DNA of 6,924 bases from Actinomycetota bacterium (GTDB lineage: Bacteria > Actinomycetota > Acidimicrobiia > IMCC26256 > PALSA-610), in contig SXJQ01000192.1 in NCBI GenBank assembly GCA_005779345.1, positions 1 through 6,924 of the forward strand. Reading direction: 5' to 3'. This document shows, piece after piece, positions 1-6,432 of this stretch; the stretch's first letter is position 1; every line of letters starts with the position of its first letter. Under the pieces are notes generated by a model, which had not been told where the DNA came from, made no database searches, and was given only the letters and a program-made list of their open reading frames with translations. The translations under genes were made by a program, and so were the position numbers.

Positions 1-1335
1 AGCGACGGGCGAGTTCGACTCACCTCGACCGGCCGAGTCGGCAACACGACGCGTACGGTCGTTGCGAGCCTGCGGCGCCGGTCGTTCCTCGACTATCTGT
101 ACTTCACGGACTACGAGACGGTCGACCCGGCCCTCTACACCGGTTCGCCGTTCACGCCGGCCGTCGCGCAGACCAGGTGCGCGAAGCACTACTACGGAGG
201 ATTCGGCAACCAGCGCGACATCAGCAGTCGTTCCGACTTCACCGGCGACTCCGACAGCAGCGGCAGCTACTGCAGCGATATCACGTTCATCTCTGCGGAC
301 ACGCTGAACGGCCCGATGCATACGAACGACGCGTTCATGGTGTGCGGTACCCCGAAATTCCTCGGCGACACGAGCACCTCGTGGACCGGCAACGCCGGCA
401 AGATGTATCGCGACAACTGCCCGACGAGTCAACCCGTCTTCGCGAACCCGACCGACCCGATCCACCTCCCGCCGCTGACGATGCCGCCGAGCAACTCGGC
501 GATCAAGACCGAGACCGGTGTCGGCTTCGGTGGTTGCCTGTTCACGGGCCCGACCCGCATCAAGCTGAACAGCAACGGGACGATGACCGTCAACAGTCCG
601 TTCACCAAGCAGACGAACAACTCGCCGTGCACGAAGAACGGGACCGGTCCACTGCCGAGCAACGGCGTGATCTACGTGCAGAACGTCCCCTCGGTGTCGA
701 CCGACGCGAACTACACGAATGGGTGCCCGTACAACGTCGCCGGCCGGGTGCACCCGCTCGGGATGCCGATCGCGAGCGACCTCACGACCTACGGCTGTCG
801 GAACGGCGACGTGTTCCTCGAGGGCACGTTGAACGGACAGCTCACGATCGCGGCCGACAACAACATCGTGGTCACCTGGCACACCCAGTACAACGGCGGG
901 CTGAGCGGCACCGATCTGCTGGGTCTCGTCGCGAACAACTTCGTCGAGATGTACCACCCGGTGTCGTGTACGAGTCAGTCGTCATCCTGCAACCTGAATG
1001 CGAACTTCCCCCAGGAGACCGCCCGGAACGCGAAGTTCAGTGATCCGACGTTGCACGCCGCGAACCTGTCGGTGAACCACTCGGTTCGAGTGCAGCAATG
1101 GAACCGTGGAGCACCGCTCGGCACGCTGCACATTCGAGGGATCCTCGCGCAGCGCTATCGCGGTCCGGTGGGGACCAACAGCAGCGGTGTGATCGTGTCG
1201 GGCTTCGCCAAGGACTACGTCTACGACCAGCGGCTGAAGTACCTGTCGCCGCCGAAGTTCCTCGACCCCGTGGCCTCACAGTGGGGCGTGAACACCTGGG
1301 CCGAGAACAAGACCCCCGCCGGGCTCCCCGCCTGA
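1..1335 (+). CDS. PilX-like pilus assembly / secreted protein, C-terminal part (5' truncated by window)
   Basis: The frame is open from the first base to a TGA at 1333-1335, giving 444 residues; the start lies upstream. Numbering from the window edge, I recognise blocks typical of large actinobacterial proteins annotated as PilX N-terminal-domain or hypothetical pilus proteins: GRVGNTTRTV (11-20), SFLDYLYFTDYE (28-39), DTLNGPMHTNDAFMVCG (100-116), DLLGLVANNFVEMYHPV (305-321), and the tail block from KYRGPVG-like QRYRGPVG through KDYVYDQRLKYLSPP (384-418). Such proteins usually begin with a prepilin-type signal and one membrane helix and are thought to be minor pilin-like components of type IV pili or related surface filaments; that end is not visible here. 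There are ten cysteines (60, 91, 115, 140, 179, 210, 242, 266, 323, 330), which suggests extracellular disulfides. The many Asn, Thr, Ser and Gly residues suit a beta-rich secreted domain. The family assignment is fairly secure; the exact role is inferred. It converges on the nuclease-like gene across repeat cluster A. Confidence 0.75.
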   Translation, partial: SDGRVRLTSTGRVGNTTRTVVASLRRRSFLDYLYFTDYETVDPALYTGSPFTPAVAQTRCAKHYYGGFGNQRDISSRSDFTGDSDSSGSYCSDITFISADTLNGPMHTNDAFMVCGTPKFLGDTSTSWTGNAGKMYRDNCPTSQPVFANPTDPIHLPPLTMPPSNSAIKTETGVGFGGCLFTGPTRIKLNSNGTMTVNSPFTKQTNNSPCTKNGTGPLPSNGVIYVQNVPSVSTDANYTNGCPYNVAGRVHPLGMPIASDLTTYGCRNGDVFLEGTLNGQLTIAADNNIVVTWHTQYNGGLSGTDLLGLVANNFVEMYHPVSCTSQSSSCNLNANFPQETARNAKFSDPTLHAANLSVNHSVRVQQWNRGAPLGTLHIRGILAQRYRGPVGTNSSGVIVSGFAKDYVYDQRLKYLSPPKFLDPVASQWGVNTWAENKTPAGLPA

Positions 1336-1344
1336 CCCACCACC

Positions 1345-1538
1345 CGCTGTCCCACGGATCCGCCGCTGTCCCACGGATCCGCCGCCGGTGGTGCTCTGGT
1401 GCGACAGCGGGTCGGTTCACGGTGCGCGCTGTCCCACGGATCCGCCGCCGGTGGTGCTCTGGTGCGACAGCGGCGGGTCGGTTCACAGTGCGCGCTGTCC
1501 CACGGATCCGCCGCCGGTGGCGGCCTGGTGGGACAGCG
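1345..1538. repeat. Palindromic repeat cluster A (half copy plus three 46-bp hairpin units)
   Basis: Full units lie at 1364-1409, 1427-1472 and 1493-1538, and a 19-bp half unit at 1345-1363 abuts the first. Each unit starts with CGCTGTCCCAC and ends with its inverted partner. The third unit has a perfect 11-bp arm (GTGGGACAGCG); the first two end in GTGCGACAGCG, with one mismatch. Inside are GGATCCGCCGCC and a short inner CCGCC/GGCGG stem, best seen in the third unit. Spacers are 17 and 20 bp and nearly identical, so the array repeats every 63-66 bp. The cluster fills the convergent gap after the pilus gene and extends into the 3' end of the nuclease-like gene. It resembles REP/BIME-type intergenic hairpins in style; no REP-associated (RAYT) transposase is visible. 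A role as terminator or mRNA stabiliser is possible, but there is no T tract. Confidence 0.9.
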
Positions 1539-2475
1539 GCAACTCTGCGGCCGCGGGGGAGCGGCGCCGGATCGCGCGCGCGATCCGGCCGAACTCCTTG
1601 CCCGGTTGGTCGCGCAGGGTGGTCGAAGTGACCCGGAAGGGCAGCCAGCCCGCGTCGACCAACGCGTTCTGGCGCTGGCGCTCGTCGTCGAAGACCTCGC
1701 GCGACTCGACATGGGGCAGGTAGCCGTCGAACTCGGCGAACACCTTCGCCGGTGGCCACGCGAGATCGAGGAACCGCACCTGCGAGTCGACGACGATCCG
1801 GAAGTTGACCTCGGGATCGGCGAGGCCGTAGCGACGAGCGAGGTCGAGCATGGAAGCTTCCCAGTCGTTGCGGGCTCGTGCGAGGTCGGGGTGCAGCAAC
1901 GCGATGGCGTCGAGCACCCGGCGCGCGCCCGGGCGCGCTGGGTTGACGAGCTCGGCGGCGCGCCGCTCCAGCCACGTCACGCGGAGGAGGTGCCGCGTCG
2001 CGGCCTTCGAGATCAACTCGGCGCTCGCAGCAACGTCGAGACGATCAGCGCAGAGGATCGTCGTCCGCATCGGGCTCGTTGCTCGCAGCCCACGGATGTG
2101 CACGATGTCGGAGGCGGGGAGTTGGATCGTCGAGCGAACCGCCGCGCGGTCGAGGTTGCGGCGACCGCGCGGCACGATCAGCTCTGGGAGTCGAGGCGGG
2201 TCGGCGAGACCGAACAAGGCGGCGGCCGACCAGCCGGCAGCGATCGCGCCCGTTGAGAGGCCTTCGGCCGCCAAGCGGTCGAGCCAGTCGATCGGCTTGG
2301 TCGCGGCGAGACGCAAGACACCCGGAGCGATTTCCTCGTAGGCGCGGGCGGCGACCCGGCGCCGACGGGTGGTGTCGGAGATGCCGGCGGCGCGAGCTTG
2401 CGCGACCGTGAAGAGGCCGCGTTGACGGTGGGTGAATCGGACGAGCGCGGCTTCGCCGCGGGCGACGTTGGACAC
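1483..2475 (-). CDS. AbiEi antitoxin-like / DUF559 (Vsr-like nuclease fold) protein
   Basis: The product has 330 residues. Residues about 10-58 (FTHRQRGLFTVAQARAAG, then the RRRRVAARAYEEIAPGVLRL segment) match the winged-helix N-terminus of AbiEi-type antitoxin-domain proteins. Residues about 205-285 form a DUF559/Vsr-like PD-(D/E)XK-style core: E206, the RFLDLAWP block with D237, AEFDGY with E248 and D250, then DDERQRQNAL and GWLPFRVT. Acidic residues expected of the nuclease fold are present, so it may be active. This two-domain layout is common in high-GC actinobacteria, usually as single genes of unknown function annotated as type IV toxin-antitoxin AbiEi family. No AbiEii-type nucleotidyltransferase toxin lies beside it, so an antitoxin role is unsupported. 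Start: GTG at 2475, preceded by AGGAGG at 2480-2485 (4-nt gap). The natural domain ends near residue 302; residues 313-328 are encoded by repeat copy 1493-1538, and A329, L330 and the TGA by the adjacent spacer. Confidence 0.8.
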   Translation of the reverse strand: MSNVARGEAALVRFTHRQRGLFTVAQARAAGISDTTRRRRVAARAYEEIAPGVLRLAATKPIDWLDRLAAEGLSTGAIAAGWSAAALFGLADPPRLPELIVPRGRRNLDRAAVRSTIQLPASDIVHIRGLRATSPMRTTILCADRLDVAASAELISKAATRHLLRVTWLERRAAELVNPARPGARRVLDAIALLHPDLARARNDWEASMLDLARRYGLADPEVNFRIVVDSQVRFLDLAWPPAKVFAEFDGYLPHVESREVFDDERQRQNALVDAGWLPFRVTSTTLRDQPGKEFGRIARAIRRRSPAAAELPLSHQAATGGGSVGQRAL

Positions 2476-2479
2476 GATG

Positions 2480-2485
2480 CCTCCT
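2480..2485 (-). promoter_or_regulatory. Shine-Dalgarno AGGAGG of the AbiEi/DUF559 gene
   Basis: On the minus strand AGGAGG is followed by CATC and then GTG at 2475. This fixes the GTG as the start although no ATG is close. A strong Shine-Dalgarno contrasts with hisS and rarA, which lack one. Confidence 0.7.
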
Positions 2486-2577
2486 CGAGATGACGGGTCG
2501 ATCGGGGAAGCACGCGGGGGAGTTGTGCCAGTCTGCCGCTACCCGACGACATGACCGCCGCGCCCGCGTGCGCCTCG

Positions 2578-2686
2578 CGCTGTCCCACGGATCCGCCGCC
2601 GGTGGTGCTCTGGTGCGACAGCGGGTCGGTTCACGGTGCGCGCTGTCCCACGGATCCGCCGCGGGCGGCGTTCTGGTGGGACAGCG
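2578..2686. repeat. Palindromic repeat cluster B (two 46-bp hairpin units)
   Basis: Units at 2578-2623 and 2641-2686 are separated by the 17-bp spacer GGTCGGTTCACGGTGCG, which is identical to the first spacer of cluster A. The first unit is identical to those at 1364-1409 and 1427-1472, with the one-base arm mismatch. The second has perfect 11-bp arms and a different loop (CGGGCGGCGTTCTG), like the last unit of cluster A. All units in both clusters point the same way. The stretch 2578-2662 is identical over 85 bp to 1364-1448. The cluster lies between the start of the nuclease-like gene and the hisS promoter; the rest of this 287-bp divergent gap (2487-2577 and 2687-2747) shows no other gene. 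Confidence 0.9.
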
Positions 2687-2747
2687 GCCTCGGTCGCGGG
2701 GCGACAGGCGCGGTGCAATGACGTCGGGATCGGCGGGGGCGCGCCGG

Positions 2748-2753
2748 TAGGAT
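2748..2753 (+). promoter_or_regulatory. Putative -10 element (TAGGAT) of hisS, leaderless-type
   Basis: GTAGGAT precedes the hisS ATG (2763) with 9 bases between the hexamer and the start codon. A transcript would begin within about three bases of the ATG, which is the arrangement of leaderless mRNAs frequent in Actinobacteria. I see no convincing -35. The alternative reading is that AGGA (2749-2752) is a weak Shine-Dalgarno, 10 bases from the ATG. Confidence 0.5.
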
Positions 2754-2762
2754 CGCCTGCCT

Positions 2763-4061
2763 ATGTCGGCCGACCGTGACGTGTTCCGCGCGCCCAAGGG
2801 CACCCGCGACGTCCTGGCGCCGGAGTCCGACCGGTGGGTCGAACTGGTCGCCCGATTCGCCGACCGCGCGCGCCGGTTCGGCTACGGACTCGTGGTCACG
2901 CCGATCTTCGAGCACTACGAGGTGTTCGCCCGGATCGGCGAGACGACCGATGTCGTCAGCAAGGAGATGTACGACTTCTTCGACAAGGGCGAACGTCACC
3001 TCGCCCTGCGCCCCGAGGGCACCGCGGGCACCGTGCGCGCCTTCGTCGAGCACCGGCCCCCGACCCCGTGGAAGGTCTGGTACCTCGCGCCGAACTTCCG
3101 CTACGAACGCCCTCAGGAGGGCCGGTATCGCCAGCACTTCCAGCTCGGCGTCGAGGCGCTCGGCTCCGACGATCCACAGCTCGACGTCGAGGTCATCGAA
3201 TTGCTCGCCGGCTTCTACCGCGACCTCGGCCTGCGGCAGGTACGTCTGCTGGTCAACTCGATGGGCGACGCCGAGAGTCGCGCTCGGTACCGCGCGGTGC
3301 TGCTCGCGCACTGGCACGCGCACGCCGACCTGCTCGGCGACGACCTCGCTCGCGCCGAGGCGAACCCCTTGCGGATCCTCGACAGCAAACGTCCCGACTG
3401 GCTCGACATGATCGAACGCGCGCCGCAGATCGTCGAGTACCTCACCGACGCGAGCGCGGCGGCGTTCGGCCAGGTGCAGGCGGGCTTGCGCGATGTCGGG
3501 ATCGACTTCGAGATCGCGCCGCGTCTCGTGCGCGGCCTCGACTACTACACGGGCACGGTCTTCGAGTTCCAGGGTCTCGCGCTCGCGGGTTCGCAGAACG
3601 CGATCGGGGGCGGGGGCCGTCTCGACGGTCTCGTGGCCGAGATGGGCGGCCCGCCGACCCCGGCGATCGGCTTCGGGTGCGGGGTCGAACGTGTCCTCCT
3701 CGCCTGCGACGCCGAGGGCGCACTGCCCGCGCCGACCGGCCGCGTCGACGCCTTCGTCGTCGACGCGCTCGCGACCGGCGACGCGCTGGTGCTGTTGCAC
3801 GAGCTGCGCGAGGCCGGGATCGCCGCCGACCGCGCGTACGGCGGTCGCAGCCTGAAGAAGCAGTGGGGGGCGGCCGACAAGAGCGGTGCTCGCTTCGGGG
3901 TGATGCTCGCTCCTCGCGAGTTCGAGACCGGACACGTCGTCGTCAAGGATCTCGCCACCGGCGAACAGACCGAGGTCCGGCGCGAATCCGTCGCCGCGTG
4001 GCTCGCCACCCGAACTCCCGAACGCACTCTCCCCGACCAGCCAGGAGCACCCTCCCGATGA
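2763..4061 (+). CDS. hisS: Histidine--tRNA ligase (HisRS)
   Basis: A class II aminoacyl-tRNA synthetase of 432 residues, normal length, that charges tRNA-His with histidine in the cytoplasm. The N-terminus FRAPKGTRDVLAP (8-20) is typical HisRS. Motif 1 lies around 38-52 (RRFGYGLVVTPIFE). RPEGTAG (83-89) belongs to the active site. Motif 2 is FRYERPQEGRYRQ (112-124), leading to LGVEALG. The histidine-specific block LVRGLDYYTGTVFEF (255-269) contains the catalytic-type Arg257, and motif 3 runs from GGGGRLDGL to GFGCGVERVLL (282-313). An anticodon-binding alpha/beta domain covers about 328-418, with YGGRSLKKQWGAADKSGA. All key blocks are present, so the enzyme should be active. The ATG at 2763 sits just after a TAGGAT element and has no strong Shine-Dalgarno sequence, suggesting a leaderless message. 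Its TGA (4059-4061) overlaps the aspS ATG, so the two genes are co-transcribed and probably translationally coupled. Repeat cluster B ends 76 bases upstream. Confidence 0.97.
   Translation: MSADRDVFRAPKGTRDVLAPESDRWVELVARFADRARRFGYGLVVTPIFEHYEVFARIGETTDVVSKEMYDFFDKGERHLALRPEGTAGTVRAFVEHRPPTPWKVWYLAPNFRYERPQEGRYRQHFQLGVEALGSDDPQLDVEVIELLAGFYRDLGLRQVRLLVNSMGDAESRARYRAVLLAHWHAHADLLGDDLARAEANPLRILDSKRPDWLDMIERAPQIVEYLTDASAAAFGQVQAGLRDVGIDFEIAPRLVRGLDYYTGTVFEFQGLALAGSQNAIGGGGRLDGLVAEMGGPPTPAIGFGCGVERVLLACDAEGALPAPTGRVDAFVVDALATGDALVLLHELREAGIAADRAYGGRSLKKQWGAADKSGARFGVMLAPREFETGHVVVKDLATGEQTEVRRESVAAWLATRTPERTLPDQPGAPSR
4043..4047 (+). promoter_or_regulatory. Shine-Dalgarno AGGAG of aspS, inside the hisS 3' end
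   Basis: AGGAG lies within the last hisS codons, 10 bases before the ATG at 4058 and 13 before a second in-frame ATG at 4061. The spacing favours 4058, which gives the ATGA overlap with hisS. Confidence 0.65.
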
Positions 4062-5809
4062 TGCGCACCCACCGCGGCGGCGAGTTGCGAGCCGAACACG
4101 AGGGCACCGACGTCGTGGTCTGCGGTTGGGTAGCGAACCGTCGCGACCACGGCGGGGTCATCTTCTTCGACCTCCGCGACTCGGGCGGTGTCGTGCAGGT
4201 CGTCGTCGACCCGGTACGGCCCGGACTCGATCTCGGTCACCGCGTGCGCGGTGAGTGGGTGCTGCGGGTGCAGGGCACCGTGCGGCCCCGCCCCGAGGGC
4301 ACCGTCAACGTCGACATGCCGACGGGCGCGATCGAGGTCGCGGCCGACGCGATCGAGGTGCTGAGCGAGTCCGAGCCGGTGCCGTTCCCGCTCGACGATC
4401 GGACGGAGGTCGACGAGAACCTGCGACTCCGCCACCGTTACCTCGACCTGCGGCGCGACCCGATGCAGCGCAACCTCCGGCTGCGGGCGAGCGTCAACCG
4501 CGCGGTGCGTGCAGCGATGGACGAACAGGGATTCTGCGAGGTCGAGACGCCGATGCTGATCGCCTCGACCCCCGAGGGCGCCCGCGACTTCGTCGTGCCG
4601 AGCCGGCTCAAGCCGGGCCACTTCTACGCGTTGCCGCAGAGCCCCCAATTGTTCAAGCAGCTCCTCATGGTCGGCGGATTCGATCGCTACTACCAGCTCG
4701 CCCGCTGCCTTCGCGACGAGGATCTGCGCGCCGATCGGCAGTTCGAGTTCATCCAACTCGATCTCGAGATGAGCTTCGCCGACCAGGACGACGTGCTCGA
4801 CGCGGTCACCCGCGCGGTGGTGGCCGCGGCCGCGGCGGCACGCCCCGGCGAAGAGGTCGGGACGGTTCCGCGGATCACCTGGCACGACGCGATGGAGCGC
4901 TACGGCTCCGACAAACCCGATATCCGCTTCGGAATGGAACTCGTCGATCTCACCGACGCGCTCGCCGCGACCGAGTTCCGCGCGTTCCATGGCGTCGACG
5001 CGGTCAAGGGCATCCGTGTCGCCGGTGCAGGCGACGCGTCGCGGTCCACGGTCGACGGACTCGTGGACCGGGCCAAACAGCTCGGTGCGGCCGGGCTCGT
5101 CTGGATGCGGGTCCGCGACGTCGACGGGCGGATCGATGTCGAGTCGCCGGTGGCCAAGTTCCTCGCCGACGACGAGCGCGCGGCCATCGTCGCGACCTTG
5201 CAGGCCGAGCCAGGCGATCTCGTGCTCATCGCCGCGGGCCCGCGCCGCGCGACCTGTCAGATCCTCGGCCAGCTCCGCCTCGACCTCGGGCGCCCACCGG
5301 TCAGCGAAGGACTCGCGTTCTGCTGGGTCGTCGACTTTCCGCTGTTCGAGGCACTCGGCGACGACGGCCGACCGATCCCGGCGCACCACCCGTTCACGAT
5401 GCCGCACCCCGACGACCTCGACCGCATCGACACCGATCCGCTGTCGGTGCGCAGCCAGGCGTACGACCTCGTGCTCAACGGGTGGGAGCTCGGATCGGGG
5501 AGCGTGCGGATCCATCGGCCCGATGTCCAGCAACGCATCTTCTCGTTGCTCGGCATCGAGCCCGAGGAGGCGCACGCGAAGTTCGGGTTCCTGCTCGACG
5601 CGTTCCGTTTCGGTGCACCGCCCCACGCCGGCTTCGCGTTCGGGCTCGACCGGATCGTGGCGATCTTCGCGGGCGAGGAGAACATCCGCGAGGTGATCGC
5701 CTTCCCGAAGACCCAGAGCGGCGGCGACCCGCTGACGGGCGCGCCCAGCGTGGTCGGCCCCCAACAGCTCGTCGAGCTCGGCCTGCGGGTGCTGCCACCC
5801 AAGACCTGA
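4058..5809 (+). CDS. aspS: Aspartate--tRNA(Asp/Asn) ligase (AspRS), bacterial type, probably non-discriminating
   Basis: A 583-residue class II synthetase of full bacterial length. Residues 1-105 form the OB-fold anticodon-binding domain (VCGWVANRRDHGGVIFFDLRD). The catalytic domain starts with the VDENLRLRHRYLDLRR block (118-133), motif 1 near 147-170 (ETPMLIAS), the flipping-loop and active-site block LPQSPQLFKQLL (192-203), and motif 2 RCLRDEDLRADRQFEFIQLD (216-235). The bacterial GAD insertion spans about 285-400, and motif 3 is GFAFGLDRI (525-533). The C-terminal IAFPKTQSGGDPLTGAP (547-563) is typical of bacterial AspRS. His31 (RRDHGG) and Gly81 (PEGTVN) match the residues I recall from the non-discriminating Pseudomonas enzyme, where discriminating E. 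coli AspRS has Leu and Lys. This predicts charging of both tRNA-Asp and tRNA-Asn, with GatCAB finishing Asn-tRNA; that part is inference. It starts at ATG 4058, overlapping the hisS stop. Confidence 0.97.
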   Translation: MMRTHRGGELRAEHEGTDVVVCGWVANRRDHGGVIFFDLRDSGGVVQVVVDPVRPGLDLGHRVRGEWVLRVQGTVRPRPEGTVNVDMPTGAIEVAADAIEVLSESEPVPFPLDDRTEVDENLRLRHRYLDLRRDPMQRNLRLRASVNRAVRAAMDEQGFCEVETPMLIASTPEGARDFVVPSRLKPGHFYALPQSPQLFKQLLMVGGFDRYYQLARCLRDEDLRADRQFEFIQLDLEMSFADQDDVLDAVTRAVVAAAAAARPGEEVGTVPRITWHDAMERYGSDKPDIRFGMELVDLTDALAATEFRAFHGVDAVKGIRVAGAGDASRSTVDGLVDRAKQLGAAGLVWMRVRDVDGRIDVESPVAKFLADDERAAIVATLQAEPGDLVLIAAGPRRATCQILGQLRLDLGRPPVSEGLAFCWVVDFPLFEALGDDGRPIPAHHPFTMPHPDDLDRIDTDPLSVRSQAYDLVLNGWELGSGSVRIHRPDVQQRIFSLLGIEPEEAHAKFGFLLDAFRFGAPPHAGFAFGLDRIVAIFAGEENIREVIAFPKTQSGGDPLTGAPSVVGPQQLVELGLRVLPPKT

Positions 5810-5820
5810 GCTCGACGAGC
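5767..5820 (+). terminator. Possible terminator hairpin across the aspS stop codon
   Basis: GCTCGTCGAGCTC (5767-5779) and GAGCTCGACGAGC (5808-5820) are perfect 13-bp inverted partners, spaced by 28 bases. Within the spacer GGGTG-CTGC-CACCC (5787-5800) forms a second small stem. The aspS TGA (5807-5809) lies at the base of the large stem. There is no T tract, as is often so in high-GC actinobacteria, so termination is only a possibility. The position between the convergent aspS and membrane-protein gene fits that job. Confidence 0.4.
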
Positions 5821-5852
5821 GCGTCGGGCCGCCGCCGCAACGTGATCGTCGG

Positions 5853-6416
5853 TTACGAGACCTCGGTGGGTGGCACCGTTGGTGTCGGCAGGGTGGCCGC
5901 GTCGGTCTCGGATCCCGGCCCGCCCGCCGCGGCCGGCTTCGGCTTCGGGATCAGCCCGTCGGCGAACAGCGTCGTCCGCCGCCCGTGGATGCGGAACAAG
6001 ACGAATCCGACGCCGATGGCGAGCAGTCCGGCGATCATCCGGTCGACGCTGCTGTTGCGGATCTGGCCCTCGAGCTCGGAGCGCACCTCACCGATGCCAT
6101 CGCTGATGGCCGACATCTCGCCGGTGCCCGACTCGTCGTCCATACAGGCGTCGAAGTCGTCGTCGTTGTCGGTGACGTCGCGACAGAACTCCTCCACCCC
6201 CTCGGACTGCGACTCCGCGACGAGGTCGAGCACCTCGTCGGCGACGTTCGACAGGCCGATGCCGACTCGATCGAGCGTGTCGCGGTGGCCGAGGCTCGGC
6301 GCCGCGGTGTGCACCGCGCCGACGACGAAACCGACGGCGCCCATCGCGACGAGCGCGATGCTCACCACGCACATGACGTAGAGGTACAGCGAACGTACCC
6401 ACGAAGACTCTTCCAC
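5853..6416 (-). CDS. Small two-helix membrane protein of unknown function with acidic external loop
   Basis: I do not recognise the family. From the GTG at 6416 the product has 187 residues. A first hydrophobic helix spans about 10-35 (LYLYVMCVVSIALVAMG, then AVGFVVGAV) and a second about 127-143 (MIAGLLAIGVGFVLFRI). The basic residues R8 before helix 1 and R142, R146, R147 after helix 2 suggest both ends are cytoplasmic. The loop between is about 90 residues and strongly acidic, especially DVTDNDDDFDACMDDESG (80-97), with Cys78 and Cys91 that could pair outside the membrane. The last 30 residues are Pro/Ala/Thr-rich and probably disordered. Start: AGGGGGG at 6421-6427 then CAAT and GTG. The overlapping ATG at 6418 is in another frame and soon stops. 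A longer reading from 6683 would run through the promoter region and into rarA and gives low-complexity Arg/Gly sequence, so I rejected it. It is convergent with aspS and divergent from rarA. Confidence 0.7.
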   Translation of the reverse strand: MEESSWVRSLYLYVMCVVSIALVAMGAVGFVVGAVHTAAPSLGHRDTLDRVGIGLSNVADEVLDLVAESQSEGVEEFCRDVTDNDDDFDACMDDESGTGEMSAISDGIGEVRSELEGQIRNSSVDRMIAGLLAIGVGFVLFRIHGRRTTLFADGLIPKPKPAAAGGPGSETDAATLPTPTVPPTEVS

Positions 6417-6432
6417 ATTGCCCCCCTGTGTT

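Noticed and set aside
1345..1538. CRISPR-like array (regular repeats with short spacers)
   Set aside because: Units are long hairpins (46 bp), spacers are only 17-20 bp and almost identical to each other, and no cas gene is visible. This is a palindromic repeat array, not CRISPR.
1345..1538. Repeats as plain rho-independent terminators for the two convergent genes
   Set aside because: There is no T tract, and the same units occur in cluster B upstream of both the nuclease-like gene and hisS, where terminators for these genes would make no sense.
1037..1975. Minus-strand open frame with repeated RRRIRGTA peptides
   Set aside because: The peptide repeats are only the palindromic DNA repeats read in another frame, and the rest overlaps the pilus gene and the real nuclease-like gene.
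1483..2475. Complete AbiE-type toxin-antitoxin system
   Set aside because: Only the AbiEi-like N-terminal domain is present, fused to a DUF559 domain. No nucleotidyltransferase toxin gene lies on either side.
2834..4057. In-frame N-terminal extension of aspS through the hisS region
   Set aside because: The frame is open but reads as Arg/Ala/Pro-rich nonsense over real hisS codons. AspRS begins at 4058 with a normal N-terminus and an AGGAG site.
3545..5764. Long minus-strand open frame (739 codons) opposite hisS/aspS
   Set aside because: It is a GC-bias shadow: it is antisense to well-conserved synthetase domains and its residue make-up (Arg, Glu, His, Val) shows no recognisable domain. The 434-codon frame opposite hisS is rejected for the same reason.
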